This document shows, piece by piece, positions 50,247-59,007 of a stretch of 64,000 nucleotides of DNA. This stretch comes from Rhodospirillaceae bacterium (GTDB taxonomy: Bacteria > Pseudomonadota > Alphaproteobacteria > Dongiales > Dongiaceae). The translations under genes and the position numbers were made by a program. The notes beneath the pieces were generated by a model. It saw nothing but the letters and a program-made list of their open reading frames with translations, did no database searches and was not told where the DNA came from. The DNA is taken from contig JADJQM010000001.1 in assembly GCA_016712715.1 (NCBI GenBank), positions 1,881,001 to 1,945,000 on the forward strand, given 5' to 3'. Position 1 is the first letter of the stretch. Every line of letters starts with the position of its first letter.

Positions 50247-51554
50247 ATGAACGTTTCCCTGGATGCCGCCCTTTCCGAAGCGACAAGCCGCTTCGTTGCC
50301 GCCAACCCGTTGAGCCTTGCCCGTCACGAATCGGCGCGAGGCCCCATGCCGGGCGGCAACACCCGGACCGTCTTGCATTATTCGCCCTTTCCGCTGGCCT
50401 GGGCGAAGGGTGAAGGGGCGATGCTGACCGATCTCGACGGCAATACCTATACCGATTTCCTGGGCGAATATTCGGCCGGCCTCTATGGCCATTCCAATCC
50501 GAAGATCCAGGCCGCCATGCACAAGGCGATCGATGACGGCACCGTGCTGGGCGGGCCCAATGTCTATGAGGCGGAACTCGCCGGGCTGCTGAAGAACCGC
50601 TTTCCCTCGCTGCAGCAATTGCGCTTCTGCAATTCCGGGACCGAGGCCAACGTCTTTGCGCTGATGACGGCACTTGCCGTCACCGGCCGCAAGAAAATCA
50701 TGGTGTTCGACGGCGGCTATCATGGCGGCGTCCTTTACTTCGGCCATGGCGGCATCCCCATCAACCTGCCGCTCGACTGGGTGCTGGCGCCCTATAACGA
50801 TGTCGAGGGCACCCTCGACCTCATCCGCCAACATGGTCAGGACCTGGCCGCCATCCTGGTCGAGCCGATGCTGGGGAGCGGCGGCTGCCTGCCGGGCCGG
50901 CGCGATTTCCTGGGCGCCCTGCGCCAGGCGGCGAGCGAACTTGGCATCATCCTCATCTTCGACGAAGTGATGACCTCGCGCCTCTCCTCGGGCGGCCTGC
51001 AGGCGGCACTTGGCGTGACACCTGACATGACGACGCTCGGCAAGTATCTCGGCGGCGGCGCCTCGTTCGGCGCCTTTGGCGGTCGTGCCGACATCATGGC
51101 GCATTATGATCCGGAGAAACCCGGCTATTGGCCCCATGCCGGCACCTTCAACAACAATGTGCTGAGCATGGCGGCCGGCCTCACCGGATTGCGGGACATT
51201 TACACGCCGGCGGCCGCCATGGACCTCAATGCCAAGGGCGACCGGCTGCGCGACGGGCTCAACGCGCTGGCGCAGAAACATGAGGTGGGCATGGGCGCCA
51301 CCGGTTGCGGCTCGTTCATCGGCCTGCATTTTACCAAGGATATCGTCGACCGGCCGATGCACCATGCGGATGAGGAGGAAGCGCGCCGCGGCAAGCTTCA
51401 CAAGCTGATGCATCTCGACTTCATCGCGGCGGGGCTGTTCTTCGCCCGGCGCGGCTACATGGCGCTGAGCCTCGCCCTCACCGATGGCGATATCGATCGT
51501 TTCCTGGGACAGACCGAGGAGTTCATCCTCTCGCGCCGCGCTCTCATTGGCTGA
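50247..51554 (+). CDS. Class III aminotransferase (glutamate-1-semialdehyde aminomutase-like)
   Basis: The 435-residue PLP enzyme has the class III pattern: MPGGNTRTVLHY, LTDLDGNTYTDFLGEYSAGLYGH, FCNSGTEANVFALM, DGGYHGG, ILIFDEVMTSR, and the PLP Lys near 264 in TTLGKYLGGG. It resembles GSA aminomutase in fold but lies outside a haem gene context, so a transaminase for an amino acid or amine is more likely. GAGG lies six bases before the ATG. Divergence from the peptide importer suggests use of peptide-derived amino groups. Confidence 0.88.
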   Translation: MNVSLDAALSEATSRFVAANPLSLARHESARGPMPGGNTRTVLHYSPFPLAWAKGEGAMLTDLDGNTYTDFLGEYSAGLYGHSNPKIQAAMHKAIDDGTVLGGPNVYEAELAGLLKNRFPSLQQLRFCNSGTEANVFALMTALAVTGRKKIMVFDGGYHGGVLYFGHGGIPINLPLDWVLAPYNDVEGTLDLIRQHGQDLAAILVEPMLGSGGCLPGRRDFLGALRQAASELGIILIFDEVMTSRLSSGGLQAALGVTPDMTTLGKYLGGGASFGAFGGRADIMAHYDPEKPGYWPHAGTFNNNVLSMAAGLTGLRDIYTPAAAMDLNAKGDRLRDGLNALAQKHEVGMGATGCGSFIGLHFTKDIVDRPMHHADEEEARRGKLHKLMHLDFIAAGLFFARRGYMALSLALTDGDIDRFLGQTEEFILSRRALIG

Positions 51555-51565
51555 GCGCGAAAAGT

Positions 51566-51667
51566 CCCCTCACCCCAACCCCTCTCCCCAGAGGGGCGAA
51601 GGGCTTTGGAGCAGGCTCGCTCGAAACTCCCTCGCCCCGCTTGCGGGGAGAGGGTCGGGGTGAGGGG
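51566..51667. repeat. Long palindromic repeat, family 1, copy 3
   Basis: CCCCTCACCCCAACCCCTCT is followed by an inverted tail ending GAGGGTCGGGGTGAGGGG, with a secondary CCCCGCTTGCGGGG hairpin. It lies between the convergent aminotransferase and thiQ genes. Confidence 0.85.
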
Positions 51668-51684
51668 TGACCGACGAATTGGGC

Positions 51685-52392
51685 TTAGGTACCCAGATAG
51701 TCGCGGATGGCAGCGTGCGTTGAAGCCAGCACCGCCGCCGTCTCACCACTTAGCACGACCTTGCCATCGGCGATGAAGCTGGTGTGGTCGGCGGCAAAAG
51801 CGGCATCGGCCGGGTCATGGGTCACCATCAGCACGGTGAGGCCGTTCCGCTCCTTCAACCCCAGCACCAGTTGCAGCATTTCGCGCCGCAGTGCCGGACC
51901 CAATGCTGCGAAAGCTTCATCGAGCATCAGCACCGGGCGCTTGCGCAAGATGCAGCGCGCGATCGCCACACGCTGGCGCTCGCCCCCGGACAATTGGCCG
52001 GGCAGCCGGTCCTCGAAGCCGGTAAGGCCCACCTGTTCCAGCCCCCAGGCGACGGCGATGCGGTCCTCGGCGCTGAGGCGCAGACCCGGATGGAGGCCCA
52101 AGCCCACATTCTGCGCCACGCTGAGATGGGCGAAGAGGTTGTGATCCTGGAAGAGGGTCGTGACCGGCCGCGCATCGGGCGCCAGATCCCTGATGTCTTC
52201 GCCGTCAATGACGATACTGCCGGCCTGTGCTGTTTCAAAGCCACCAATGAGGGCCAAGAGCGTGCTCTTGCCGGCGCCGCTGGGTCCGATGATGGCCATG
52301 ACCTCGCCTTGTTCGACGGCGAGGTCGAAACGCATCACCAGATCCTCATAGGTGAATTGCAGGCCGGCAATCTCAATGTAGCTCACGACCAC
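51685..52392 (-). CDS. thiQ: Thiamine ABC transporter ATP-binding protein
   Basis: The ATPase of about 235 residues has Walker A GPSGAGKST, Q-loop LFQDHNLFAHL, signature LSGGERQRVAIARC, Walker B VLMLDEAFAALGP and the switch His in VTHDPADA. It matches ThiQ in being short, without a C-terminal regulatory domain. Start choice is ambiguous between GTG codons at 52392 and 52386, both overlapping thiP. It is the last gene of the thiBPQ operon. Confidence 0.9.
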   Translation of the reverse strand: MVVSYIEIAGLQFTYEDLVMRFDLAVEQGEVMAIIGPSGAGKSTLLALIGGFETAQAGSIVIDGEDIRDLAPDARPVTTLFQDHNLFAHLSVAQNVGLGLHPGLRLSAEDRIAVAWGLEQVGLTGFEDRLPGQLSGGERQRVAIARCILRKRPVLMLDEAFAALGPALRREMLQLVLGLKERNGLTVLMVTHDPADAAFAADHTSFIADGKVVLSGETAAVLASTHAAIRDYLGT

Positions 52393-53993
52393 CCACCACG
52401 CGTTCGATTGTCCAATAGAAAACCAGCGCCAGCGCCAGCAGGATGAGTGCCGTGCTAGCTGCCCCGTCGAGCCGATAGGCGCCGAGCTGGCTATAGAGCA
52501 GCAAGGTCAGATTGACCATGTCCTGATTGCCGAAGAGGGCGATGGCGCCGAGATCGCCCATGGCGATGACGCTGGAGAGGGCGAGCGCGGTCGCGATCGG
52601 CCGGCGCAAGGTCGGCCAGTCGGTATGGCAGAAACGGTTCCAGCCGGTGAGGCCAAGCGCTGCGCAGAGACGGTCGTGGCGCTCCGCAGCCACTTCAAGC
52701 GCCGGCTCCAGCACACCCAGCACGAAGGGCAAGGCCATCACCGCGCTGAGCAGGATGACGCCTGCCGCCGCCAGGCGGTAGAGGTCGATATGGCCGCTGG
52801 CTGCGAGGAAGATGCCGGTGCCGATCACCATCGGCGAGACGAAGAGGCCGAGGCGGCCGGCAAGGCCCAGCAGCATGGCGCCCCGCTTGCGCCCCAATGA
52901 GACGGCACGTTGCCGCGCCTGGGCGATGAGATAGCCGATGAGGGTCGCCGTCATGCCGCCGGCGAGTCCAAGGCCGAGGCTGATCAGGCCAGCGTGCAGC
53001 AGGCTTTCGACCGAAGCAGCAGCGGTGATGCCGATGAGGCCTTTCTGCACCAGCGCCAGGATCGGCAGCACCAGGAAGATGGCACCAAGGACGATCACGC
53101 CGAAATCGGCAAGGCGCGCGCCACGCGTGCGGCCGTCATAGCGATAGGCGACGAGGCGCGCGCTGGTGCCCAGCACCATCTGGCGCCCGGTGCGCCACAC
53201 CGCCCAGGCGCCGCCCGCACAAAACAGGATTTGCAGGATCGCCAGCATGGCACCAAGGCGGAGATCAAAATCGAACCGCAGTGCCTGGTAGATGGCGACT
53301 TCCAGCGTCGTGGCTCCTGGCCCGCCGCCCAAGGTCAGCGCCACGGCGAATGTCGTGAAACACAGCATGAAGATGATGATACCGATCCCCGGCAATTGCT
53401 GGCGCAGCAGTGGAATCTCGATGATGCGGAAAATGTCGCGGCTGCCCATGCCAAGCTGGGCCGCGAGACGCCAGCTTTCCGCCGGCACCGAGGCGAAGGC
53501 CGGCAGCAGCAGTCGAATGGCCAGCGGCAGGTTGAAGAACACATGGGCGATGAGGATGCCGCCCAAGCCGTAGAGGCGCGGCTTCCAGTCGAGACCGACC
53601 GCCTGCGCCGCCAGCGCCAGATAGCCGCTGCCGCCATAGACCGCGACCACGCCGAAAATGCCGACGATGGTCGGCATCACCATGGGCAGTGCACAGAGTC
53701 GCACCAGCAGCATTCGGCCGGGAAACTGTGCCTGCCGCGCCAGCGCGCGTCATCGGGATGGCGGCCAGCAGCGAGAGTGCCGTCGACAGCAGGGCCTGCC
53801 ACAGAGTGAAACCCAGCACGCGGCCGATATAGGCATAAGGCGGCACCACGGCCGCATCATCGCCCGCAGCCAGCAGCAGCGCAAAGATCGCAATCGCCGA
53901 CGTCCCCAGGGTCGCGGCCAACCCGTAACCGATGAGCACGGTTGCGGAAAGGCGCGCAGCCCTGGGGGCGGCTATCTGTGCAGATGTACGCAT
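52373..53993 (-). pseudogene. thiP: Thiamine ABC transporter permease, apparent frameshift
   Basis: ThiP is normally one protein of about 530-540 residues with two permease halves. Here the first 80 or so residues (from MRTSAQIAAPRAARL at 53993 to LLAAIPMTRA) are in one frame and the remainder (from FPGRMLLVRLCALPMVMPTI) in another. The break is at GCGCGCG, 53744-53750; restoring a GC pair gives T-R-A-L-A-R-Q-A-Q-F-P-G-R, as expected for the family. The span of 1621 bases is one over a multiple of three. Both EAA-type loops (AESWRLAAQLGMG, RHDRLCAALGLTG) are intact. Truncation by assembly error is likely. Confidence 0.85.
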
Positions 53994-54007
53994 CGGCGAT
54001 GGCCCGC

Positions 54008-55024
54008 CTACTGGCTGACGCTCTCGATCCATTCCTTGATCCAGGCATCACGGTTGGCGGCGGCGTCTTCCGACGACAGCAGCAGCGACTTGGTGGGCTT
54101 GGGCAAAGCGGTGAATTGCGCCGGCAGATCGTCACCGATATCACGCACCGGATACATGTAGTTGGTAGTCGGAATGACTTTCTGCGCTTCCGTAGAGATC
54201 AGGAATTGCAGGAAGGATTTCGCCAGATCGGGCTGCGCCGAGCCCTCGATCCGGGCCGCCACCTCGATCTGCATGTAATTCCCTTCCGGGAACACCAGCG
54301 CCTTGTAGCGCTCGCTGTTCTCGACGATCTGGTGATAGGCGGGGGAAGTGGTGTAGGAGAGCACCATCGGTGCTTCGCCCTGGGTGAAGAGACCGTAAGC
54401 CTCGCTCCAGCCCTTGGTGACGGTGAGGATCTTGGGCTTCAACCCCGCCCAGGCATCCTTGGCCTTGTCGCCATAAACCGCGCGCAGCCACATGACGAGG
54501 CCAAGGCCCGGCGTGCTGGTGCGCGGATCCTGGATGAGGATCTTGGGCGCATCCTTGCCGTCGATCAGCTCCGCCAGGCTCTGCGGCGGATTGGGGAGCT
54601 TCTCGCTGTCATAGACGAAGGCGAAATAGCCCCAATCATAGGGCACGAAATCGGCATCATTCCACGCGACCGGCAAGGCCAGCGCGGAGAGATCAGCACC
54701 GTGTGGCGCAATCAATCCAGTCGCCTTGGTCTCGGTCGTGAGGTTGGTGTCGAGGCCCAGCACCACATCCGCCTTGGTGTTCTTGCCCTCAAGCTTGAGG
54801 CGCGACAGCAGCGCAGCACCATCTTCCAGCGCCACCCAGTTGAGATCGCAGGCGCAATTTGCCTCGAACGCCTTTTCCAGCATGGGGCCAGGACCCCATT
54901 CGCTGGTGAAGGAATTGTAGGTGTAGACGGTGAGGACCGGCTTGCCCTCCGCGAAGGCAGTCGTGGCTGCCATGGCGCAGGCGGATGCCAGGATGGTAGA
55001 TGTCAGGAAGTTCTTCAGGCGCAT
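54008..55024 (-). CDS. thiB: Thiamine-binding periplasmic protein
   Basis: The 338-residue protein has a signal peptide (ending TTAFA near residue 25) and the ThiB/TbpA fold (LTVYTYNSFTSEWGPGPMLEKAFEA, ADVVLGLDTNL, VPYDWGYFAFVYD, TPGLGLVMWL). It delivers thiamine to ThiPQ. It is the first gene after the TPP riboswitch and is followed 14 bases later by thiP. Confidence 0.94.
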   Translation of the reverse strand: MRLKNFLTSTILASACAMAATTAFAEGKPVLTVYTYNSFTSEWGPGPMLEKAFEANCACDLNWVALEDGAALLSRLKLEGKNTKADVVLGLDTNLTTETKATGLIAPHGADLSALALPVAWNDADFVPYDWGYFAFVYDSEKLPNPPQSLAELIDGKDAPKILIQDPRTSTPGLGLVMWLRAVYGDKAKDAWAGLKPKILTVTKGWSEAYGLFTQGEAPMVLSYTTSPAYHQIVENSERYKALVFPEGNYMQIEVAARIEGSAQPDLAKSFLQFLISTEAQKVIPTTNYMYPVRDIGDDLPAQFTALPKPTKSLLLSSEDAAANRDAWIKEWIESVSQ

Positions 55025-55105
55025 GATATCAACTCCTCCGCGTAAGGGCGCTGGCGGAAGGCTGATATCGGGATTGGGACCGCTGGATCTTCAATCGCTG
55101 ACTCA

Positions 55106-55193
55106 TATCCCTCCGCCGGCATGACCCGGATCAGGTTCCGCGGGTTGAAGCGCTCTTTCGCTTCTCTCAGCCCCTGAACTGGGGCACCCCGTT
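55106..55193 (-). promoter_or_regulatory. TPP riboswitch (THI element)
   Basis: On the minus strand the conserved parts occur in order: GGGGTGCCCC, the pyrimidine-binding CTGAGA (55170-55165), AACCTGATC (about 55137-55129) and ATGCCGGCGGAGGGA (ending near 55107). This is the standard TPP aptamer. It lies about 80 bases before thiB, so thiamine pyrophosphate should turn the transporter operon off, probably at translation or by termination in the downstream leader. Confidence 0.95.
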
Positions 55194-55229
55194 GAGTGGC
55201 CGCCACTTTCGTCAGGACAGGCCAGATTG

Positions 55230-56111
55230 TCAAGCTTGCTGCAGCCAGATCACATGATGGGGATCGGCGAGACGTTGTTCGAGACGCAAGATGCGCTGAT
55301 CGCGCAGGGCAACAAGTTCGGGTGAATCATTGCCGGCCACGATCTCCGCCTCGCACCAGCTTGCGGCGACCAGGTTGAGGCTGGTCTTGTAGAGCTCGAA
55401 GCGCGGCATCTGGGCAGCGCCGATCACAGCGGAGATGAGATCCTCATGCGCGGCCTTTTCCGCATCCATCGTGATGGCGGCAAGGTCCCAGAGCGGCTCC
55501 TCCATCGCCGCGAATTCCCAATCGATCAATTGCAGGCGGCCATCGGCGCAGCGCAGGAAATTGGCTGGGTTGGGATCGATATGGCAGGGCGACAGCGGCA
55601 GCGGATGACGGGCGAGCGACGACCTCACCGGGTCCAGGCGCTGCCGCAGATCGAGCATGCGCGGCGTCGGCGCCAGATCGAGATAAAGATCGATCGCCTG
55701 GAAGAGGCCCTGCTGGAATGGAAAGCGGATGGCCGCGCGATGCAGGCGGGTGAGCAGGCCGATCGCTTCGGCGAGGATCTCCCGCTGCGCGAAATCCGCG
55801 CTGCCGAGGGGCCGCGCGCCGGTTTCATAGGCAGTGATGTACCAGCCTTGCGCGGGCTCGGCCGCCAGCACGCGCGGCGCAAGGCCGAGATCGGCGACCG
55901 CGCGCGCATTGGCGGGTTCCGCGCTGCGGTCGAGATAGCGCGAGGCGCTGGCGCCCGGCCAACGCAGCACCAGGTCAAGGCCGGTGCTTTGCAGCCGATA
56001 GCTGCGATTGGTGATGCCACCCAGATGCGTCACCCGCCATTGACCGCGCGGCACGGCGGCCAGCAGCGGCACGGTGCGGAACAGGTTTTCGATCTCATCA
56101 TGCAGAATCAT
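55230..56111 (-). CDS. Choline/thiamine kinase-like phosphotransferase
   Basis: The 293-residue protein belongs to the APH/choline kinase superfamily: a Brenner-type catalytic loop CHIDPNPANFL (catalytic Asp, metal-binding Asn) and the metal-binding LIDWEFA. It phosphorylates a small alcohol such as choline or thiamine. It ends about 35 bases before the riboswitch of thiBPQ on the same strand, which makes a thiamine kinase role plausible, but it is not itself behind the riboswitch. Start at 56111 is the only good Met near the domain edge. Confidence 0.8.
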   Translation of the reverse strand: MILHDEIENLFRTVPLLAAVPRGQWRVTHLGGITNRSYRLQSTGLDLVLRWPGASASRYLDRSAEPANARAVADLGLAPRVLAAEPAQGWYITAYETGARPLGSADFAQREILAEAIGLLTRLHRAAIRFPFQQGLFQAIDLYLDLAPTPRMLDLRQRLDPVRSSLARHPLPLSPCHIDPNPANFLRCADGRLQLIDWEFAAMEEPLWDLAAITMDAEKAAHEDLISAVIGAAQMPRFELYKTSLNLVAASWCEAEIVAGNDSPELVALRDQRILRLEQRLADPHHVIWLQQA

Positions 56112-56249
56112 ACCGGCCGGATAGCCGAGAGCGGCCTGCCTGGCAAGTTGCGCTTCCGCCCTTGTCTTGTCTGGGCGCCCCCTTGTCTTGTTCCGGCACC
56201 TCTGTCACCGTCTGCGCAGCAACGACCTGCCGCAAGCGAGTACCAGCCC

Positions 56250-57179
56250 ATGACCGATTCAGCGCAACCTCCGGAAACCGCCGGCTTTTCCGCCATCACC
56301 CTGGTGGCGTTGACGGGTGACACAGCGCTTGCCACGACGCTGCAGGCGCAAGTTGGGGAACGGCCGCAGGAACCGATCGAGCTGGTTATCACCAGCAATC
56401 CCGACGCGACCTCCAAGGCACTGTCCAGCGCCGGCGACCGGGGTGCTGCCCTCTATGATCTGCGCGGCGGCGGCAGCACTCATCACAATCTTCTCTCCGC
56501 CATTCCCATCATCTCCCGGGCCGGGCCAGTCATCGTCCTCGTCGACAATGAAGCGTCGCAGATCGCGCAAGCAGCGCTTGCCGCCGGTGCCATCGACGTC
56601 ATTGCCGTGGGCGACCTTTCAGCCGTGCTGCTGCGCCGCGCCCTGCGCTATGCGCTGGCGCGGCGGGATTCCGAACGCAAACTCACGCGCCTCCGGCTGT
56701 TCGACCCGGTCACCAGCCTCCCCAGCCAGATCCTGTTCTGGGAAATCCTCTCGCTGGCCGTGCGGCGCGCCAAGCGCAACCGCGATTTCTTTGCCATCCT
56801 GCTCGTCGATATCGAGAACCTGCCGGATGGCCAGAGCGAAGATGGCCCCTATCAGGACCTCGCCCTGCGGGAACTCTCCGAACGCATCACGCCGATCCTG
56901 CGCGGCAGCGACACCATCGCCCGGTTCGAGCAGCAGCAACTGGCGATCCTTGCCGAATCGATGCCGCGGGTCGAGGACATCCAGATCGTCGCCGAGAAGA
57001 TCATCGAGGAAGTGAGCCGCCCGCTCTCGCTCGCCGTGGGGCCGGTCGCCCTCAATGTCGCCATCGGCATTGCGCTTTATCCGACGAGTGCCACCGGCGC
57101 CGAGGGGCTGCTCTCCCGCGCCACCGACGCCATGCTGCTGGCCCGCGAGCGCGGCACCAATCAATTCGTCTTTGCCTGA
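56250..57179 (+). CDS. Degenerate GGDEF-domain protein with receiver-like N-terminus
   Basis: The 309-residue protein has an N-terminal domain of about 130 residues shaped like a receiver but without a clear phospho-acceptor, then a GGDEF-type domain (FDPVTSLPSQILFWEIL, AILLVDIENLPDG, DTIARFEQQQLAIL, NVAIGIALYPTSATGAEGLLSRATDAMLLARERG). The signature G-G-D-E-F is replaced by E-Q-Q-Q-L, so it should not make cyclic-di-GMP. It may bind a partner or nucleotide. The ATG at 56250 is chosen because upstream codons are antisense to the kinase gene. Confidence 0.85.
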   Translation: MTDSAQPPETAGFSAITLVALTGDTALATTLQAQVGERPQEPIELVITSNPDATSKALSSAGDRGAALYDLRGGGSTHHNLLSAIPIISRAGPVIVLVDNEASQIAQAALAAGAIDVIAVGDLSAVLLRRALRYALARRDSERKLTRLRLFDPVTSLPSQILFWEILSLAVRRAKRNRDFFAILLVDIENLPDGQSEDGPYQDLALRELSERITPILRGSDTIARFEQQQLAILAESMPRVEDIQIVAEKIIEEVSRPLSLAVGPVALNVAIGIALYPTSATGAEGLLSRATDAMLLARERGTNQFVFA

Positions 57180-57249
57180 CCTTCCCGAACGACGGCACGG
57201 GCTTTGCATCGATCTCCCCGCGCAATGAACCAAGGGGAAGAATCTGCCC

Positions 57250-57774
57250 ATGTTGTCCATGTTCTCGAAGAAGGCGGAAGCTGAAAAACCTATTGATTCC
57301 AGCCGCCTGGGGTCTTCCGCCCGGAAACCGACGGGATCCGGCAACGTGACGCCGCTGAAGCTGTCGCAGGCGCATCTTGCCGCCAATGTGGAAAATGCGC
57401 GGCCGGCCGTGCCCCTCGCCCCGCCGCCGCAACGCGCCAAGGTGTTCGAAAACGTGCCCAGCGTCGGGCAGTATCTCTATCACCTGACCAGCGATATCCG
57501 CGCCTTCACGAGGGCCGAGACCGAGCATGCCGTGCAGGCCTGCACCCCGGTCGAAGTGCAGCGCGTGGCGCGTCTGCTGGCCAAGCTCAAGGGGCGTTAT
57601 CTGGCACAGATCGTCGATCTCGCCAGCAACAAGCGCGGCCCCATCGGCGAAATGGATATTGCCGAAATCCGTCGCTCGCGCGAAATGGCCGAAGAGCTTG
57701 AACTGGGCTTGAAGGCCCTGCGCAGCGCCATCGAAATAGGCGACCTGCCCCTGGCCGGCGTGAAAAACGACTAG
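57250..57774 (+). CDS. Hypothetical protein
   Basis: The 174-residue protein has a disordered, Ser/Pro-rich N-terminal third and a helical remainder (FENVPSVGQYLYHLTSDIRAFTRAETEHAVQ..., then a long charged helix with LLAKLKGRYLAQIVDLA). No signal or membrane segment. I do not recognise it. A purine-rich AAGGGGAAG lies about nine bases before the ATG, and it follows the GGDEF-like gene after 70 bases, so they may be co-expressed and act in the same signalling process. Confidence 0.65.
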   Translation: MLSMFSKKAEAEKPIDSSRLGSSARKPTGSGNVTPLKLSQAHLAANVENARPAVPLAPPPQRAKVFENVPSVGQYLYHLTSDIRAFTRAETEHAVQACTPVEVQRVARLLAKLKGRYLAQIVDLASNKRGPIGEMDIAEIRRSREMAEELELGLKALRSAIEIGDLPLAGVKND

Positions 57775-57806
57775 GGCTGCTCCCGTTTCCATGGAATCGC
57801 GTACTT

Positions 57807-57937
57807 CCTCTCACCCCAACCCCTCTCCGCCGTCGGCGAAGGCCGACATTCGTCGGGTGTGGGGCGAGGGGCTTGTCGCAAAGGCTCGGTAGAAACTCCC
57901 TCGCCCCACGAAGTGGGGAGAGGGTCGGGGTGAGGGG
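57807..57937. repeat. Long palindromic repeat, family 1, copy 4 (with inserted module)
   Basis: CCTCTCACCCCAACCCCTCT opens the element, and the inverted tail ends GAGGGTCGGGGTGAGGGG. Inside lies CCGCCGTCGGCG...CGACATTCGTCGG, the reverse complement of the module in copy 1. Unlike the other copies it sits between two genes of the same direction. The rest of the 277-base gap shows nothing else. Confidence 0.82.
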
Positions 57938-58051
57938 TGCTTCTGGCAAACGCTGAACCGCTCCGGCTCCGGGGTCACTTGCTCAAGCAACTGGGATCGC
58001 CTAATCCTGACGGCTCTGTTTCATCCATTGAGTCCCCAGGACGGATCCAGC

Positions 58052-58993
58052 ATGCGCACGCTCTACCCGGCGATCGAACCCTATCGCACCGGCCACCTCG
58101 ACACGGGTGACGGCCACCAGGTCTATTGGGAAATGTCCGGCAATCCGGAAGGGAAGCCGGCCGTCTTCCTGCATGGCGGCCCTGGCGCCGGCTGCAGCCC
58201 GGCGCATCGGCGCCTGTTTAACCCTGAGAAATACCGCGTGCTGCTGTTTGACCAGCGCGGCTGCGGCCGCTCGAAACCCCATGCCAGCCTGGAGAACAAC
58301 ACCACCTGGGATCTGGTCAAGGATATCGAGAAGCTGCGCGGCATCATGGGTGTCGAGCAATGGCTGGTGTTCGGCGGCTCCTGGGGTTCAACGCTGGCGC
58401 TGGCCTATGCCGAGACTCACCCCGAGCATGTCAGCGAGCTCGTGGTGCGCGGCATCTTCACGCTGCAGAAGCGCGAGATCGCCTGGTATTACCAGGACGG
58501 CGCCTCGAACCTGTTCCCGGATCTGTGGGAAAAGTTCCTGGCCCCCATCCCGGTAGGCGAGCGCGGCGATCTGGTCGGCGCCTACGCGAAGCGTCTCACC
58601 GGGACGGATCCCAAGGCGCAGCTTGAGGCGGCGCGCGCCTGGAGCATCTGGGAAGGCAGCACCATCAAGTTGCTGCCCAGCAAGCAGAACAGCACCAGCT
58701 ACGGCCAGGACCAGTTCGCCCTCGCCTTCGCGCGGATCGAAAACCATTATTTCGTCAATGGCGGCTGGATGGAGCAGGGCCAGCTTATTCGCGATGCCCA
58801 CAAGCTGAAGAACATTCCCGGGATCATCATCCAGGGCCGCTACGACATCTGCACCCCGGCCGTCACCGCCTGGGAATTGCACAAGGCCTGGCCGGAAGCG
58901 GAGTTCGTCATCGTCGACGATGCGGGCCATGCCTTCGACGAACCGGGCATCATGAACCAGCTCATTGAGGCCACGGACCGGTTTGCAAGGTAG
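58052..58993 (+). CDS. pip: Proline iminopeptidase
   Basis: The 313-residue alpha/beta hydrolase removes N-terminal proline from peptides in the cytosol. It shows the S33 family pattern: HGGPGAGCSPAHRRLFNP, FDQRGCGRSKPHA, nucleophile S110 in FGGSWGSTLAL, Asp in QGRYDICTP and His in DDAGHAFDE. The start at 58052 matches family starts (MRTLYPAIEPY). It complements the S9 peptidases of the opp operon. The sugar permease gene follows after 14 bases. Confidence 0.95.
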   Translation: MRTLYPAIEPYRTGHLDTGDGHQVYWEMSGNPEGKPAVFLHGGPGAGCSPAHRRLFNPEKYRVLLFDQRGCGRSKPHASLENNTTWDLVKDIEKLRGIMGVEQWLVFGGSWGSTLALAYAETHPEHVSELVVRGIFTLQKREIAWYYQDGASNLFPDLWEKFLAPIPVGERGDLVGAYAKRLTGTDPKAQLEAARAWSIWEGSTIKLLPSKQNSTSYGQDQFALAFARIENHYFVNGGWMEQGQLIRDAHKLKNIPGIIIQGRYDICTPAVTAWELHKAWPEAEFVIVDDAGHAFDEPGIMNQLIEATDRFAR

Positions 58994-59007
58994 CGCGGGG
59001 TTCGCCC

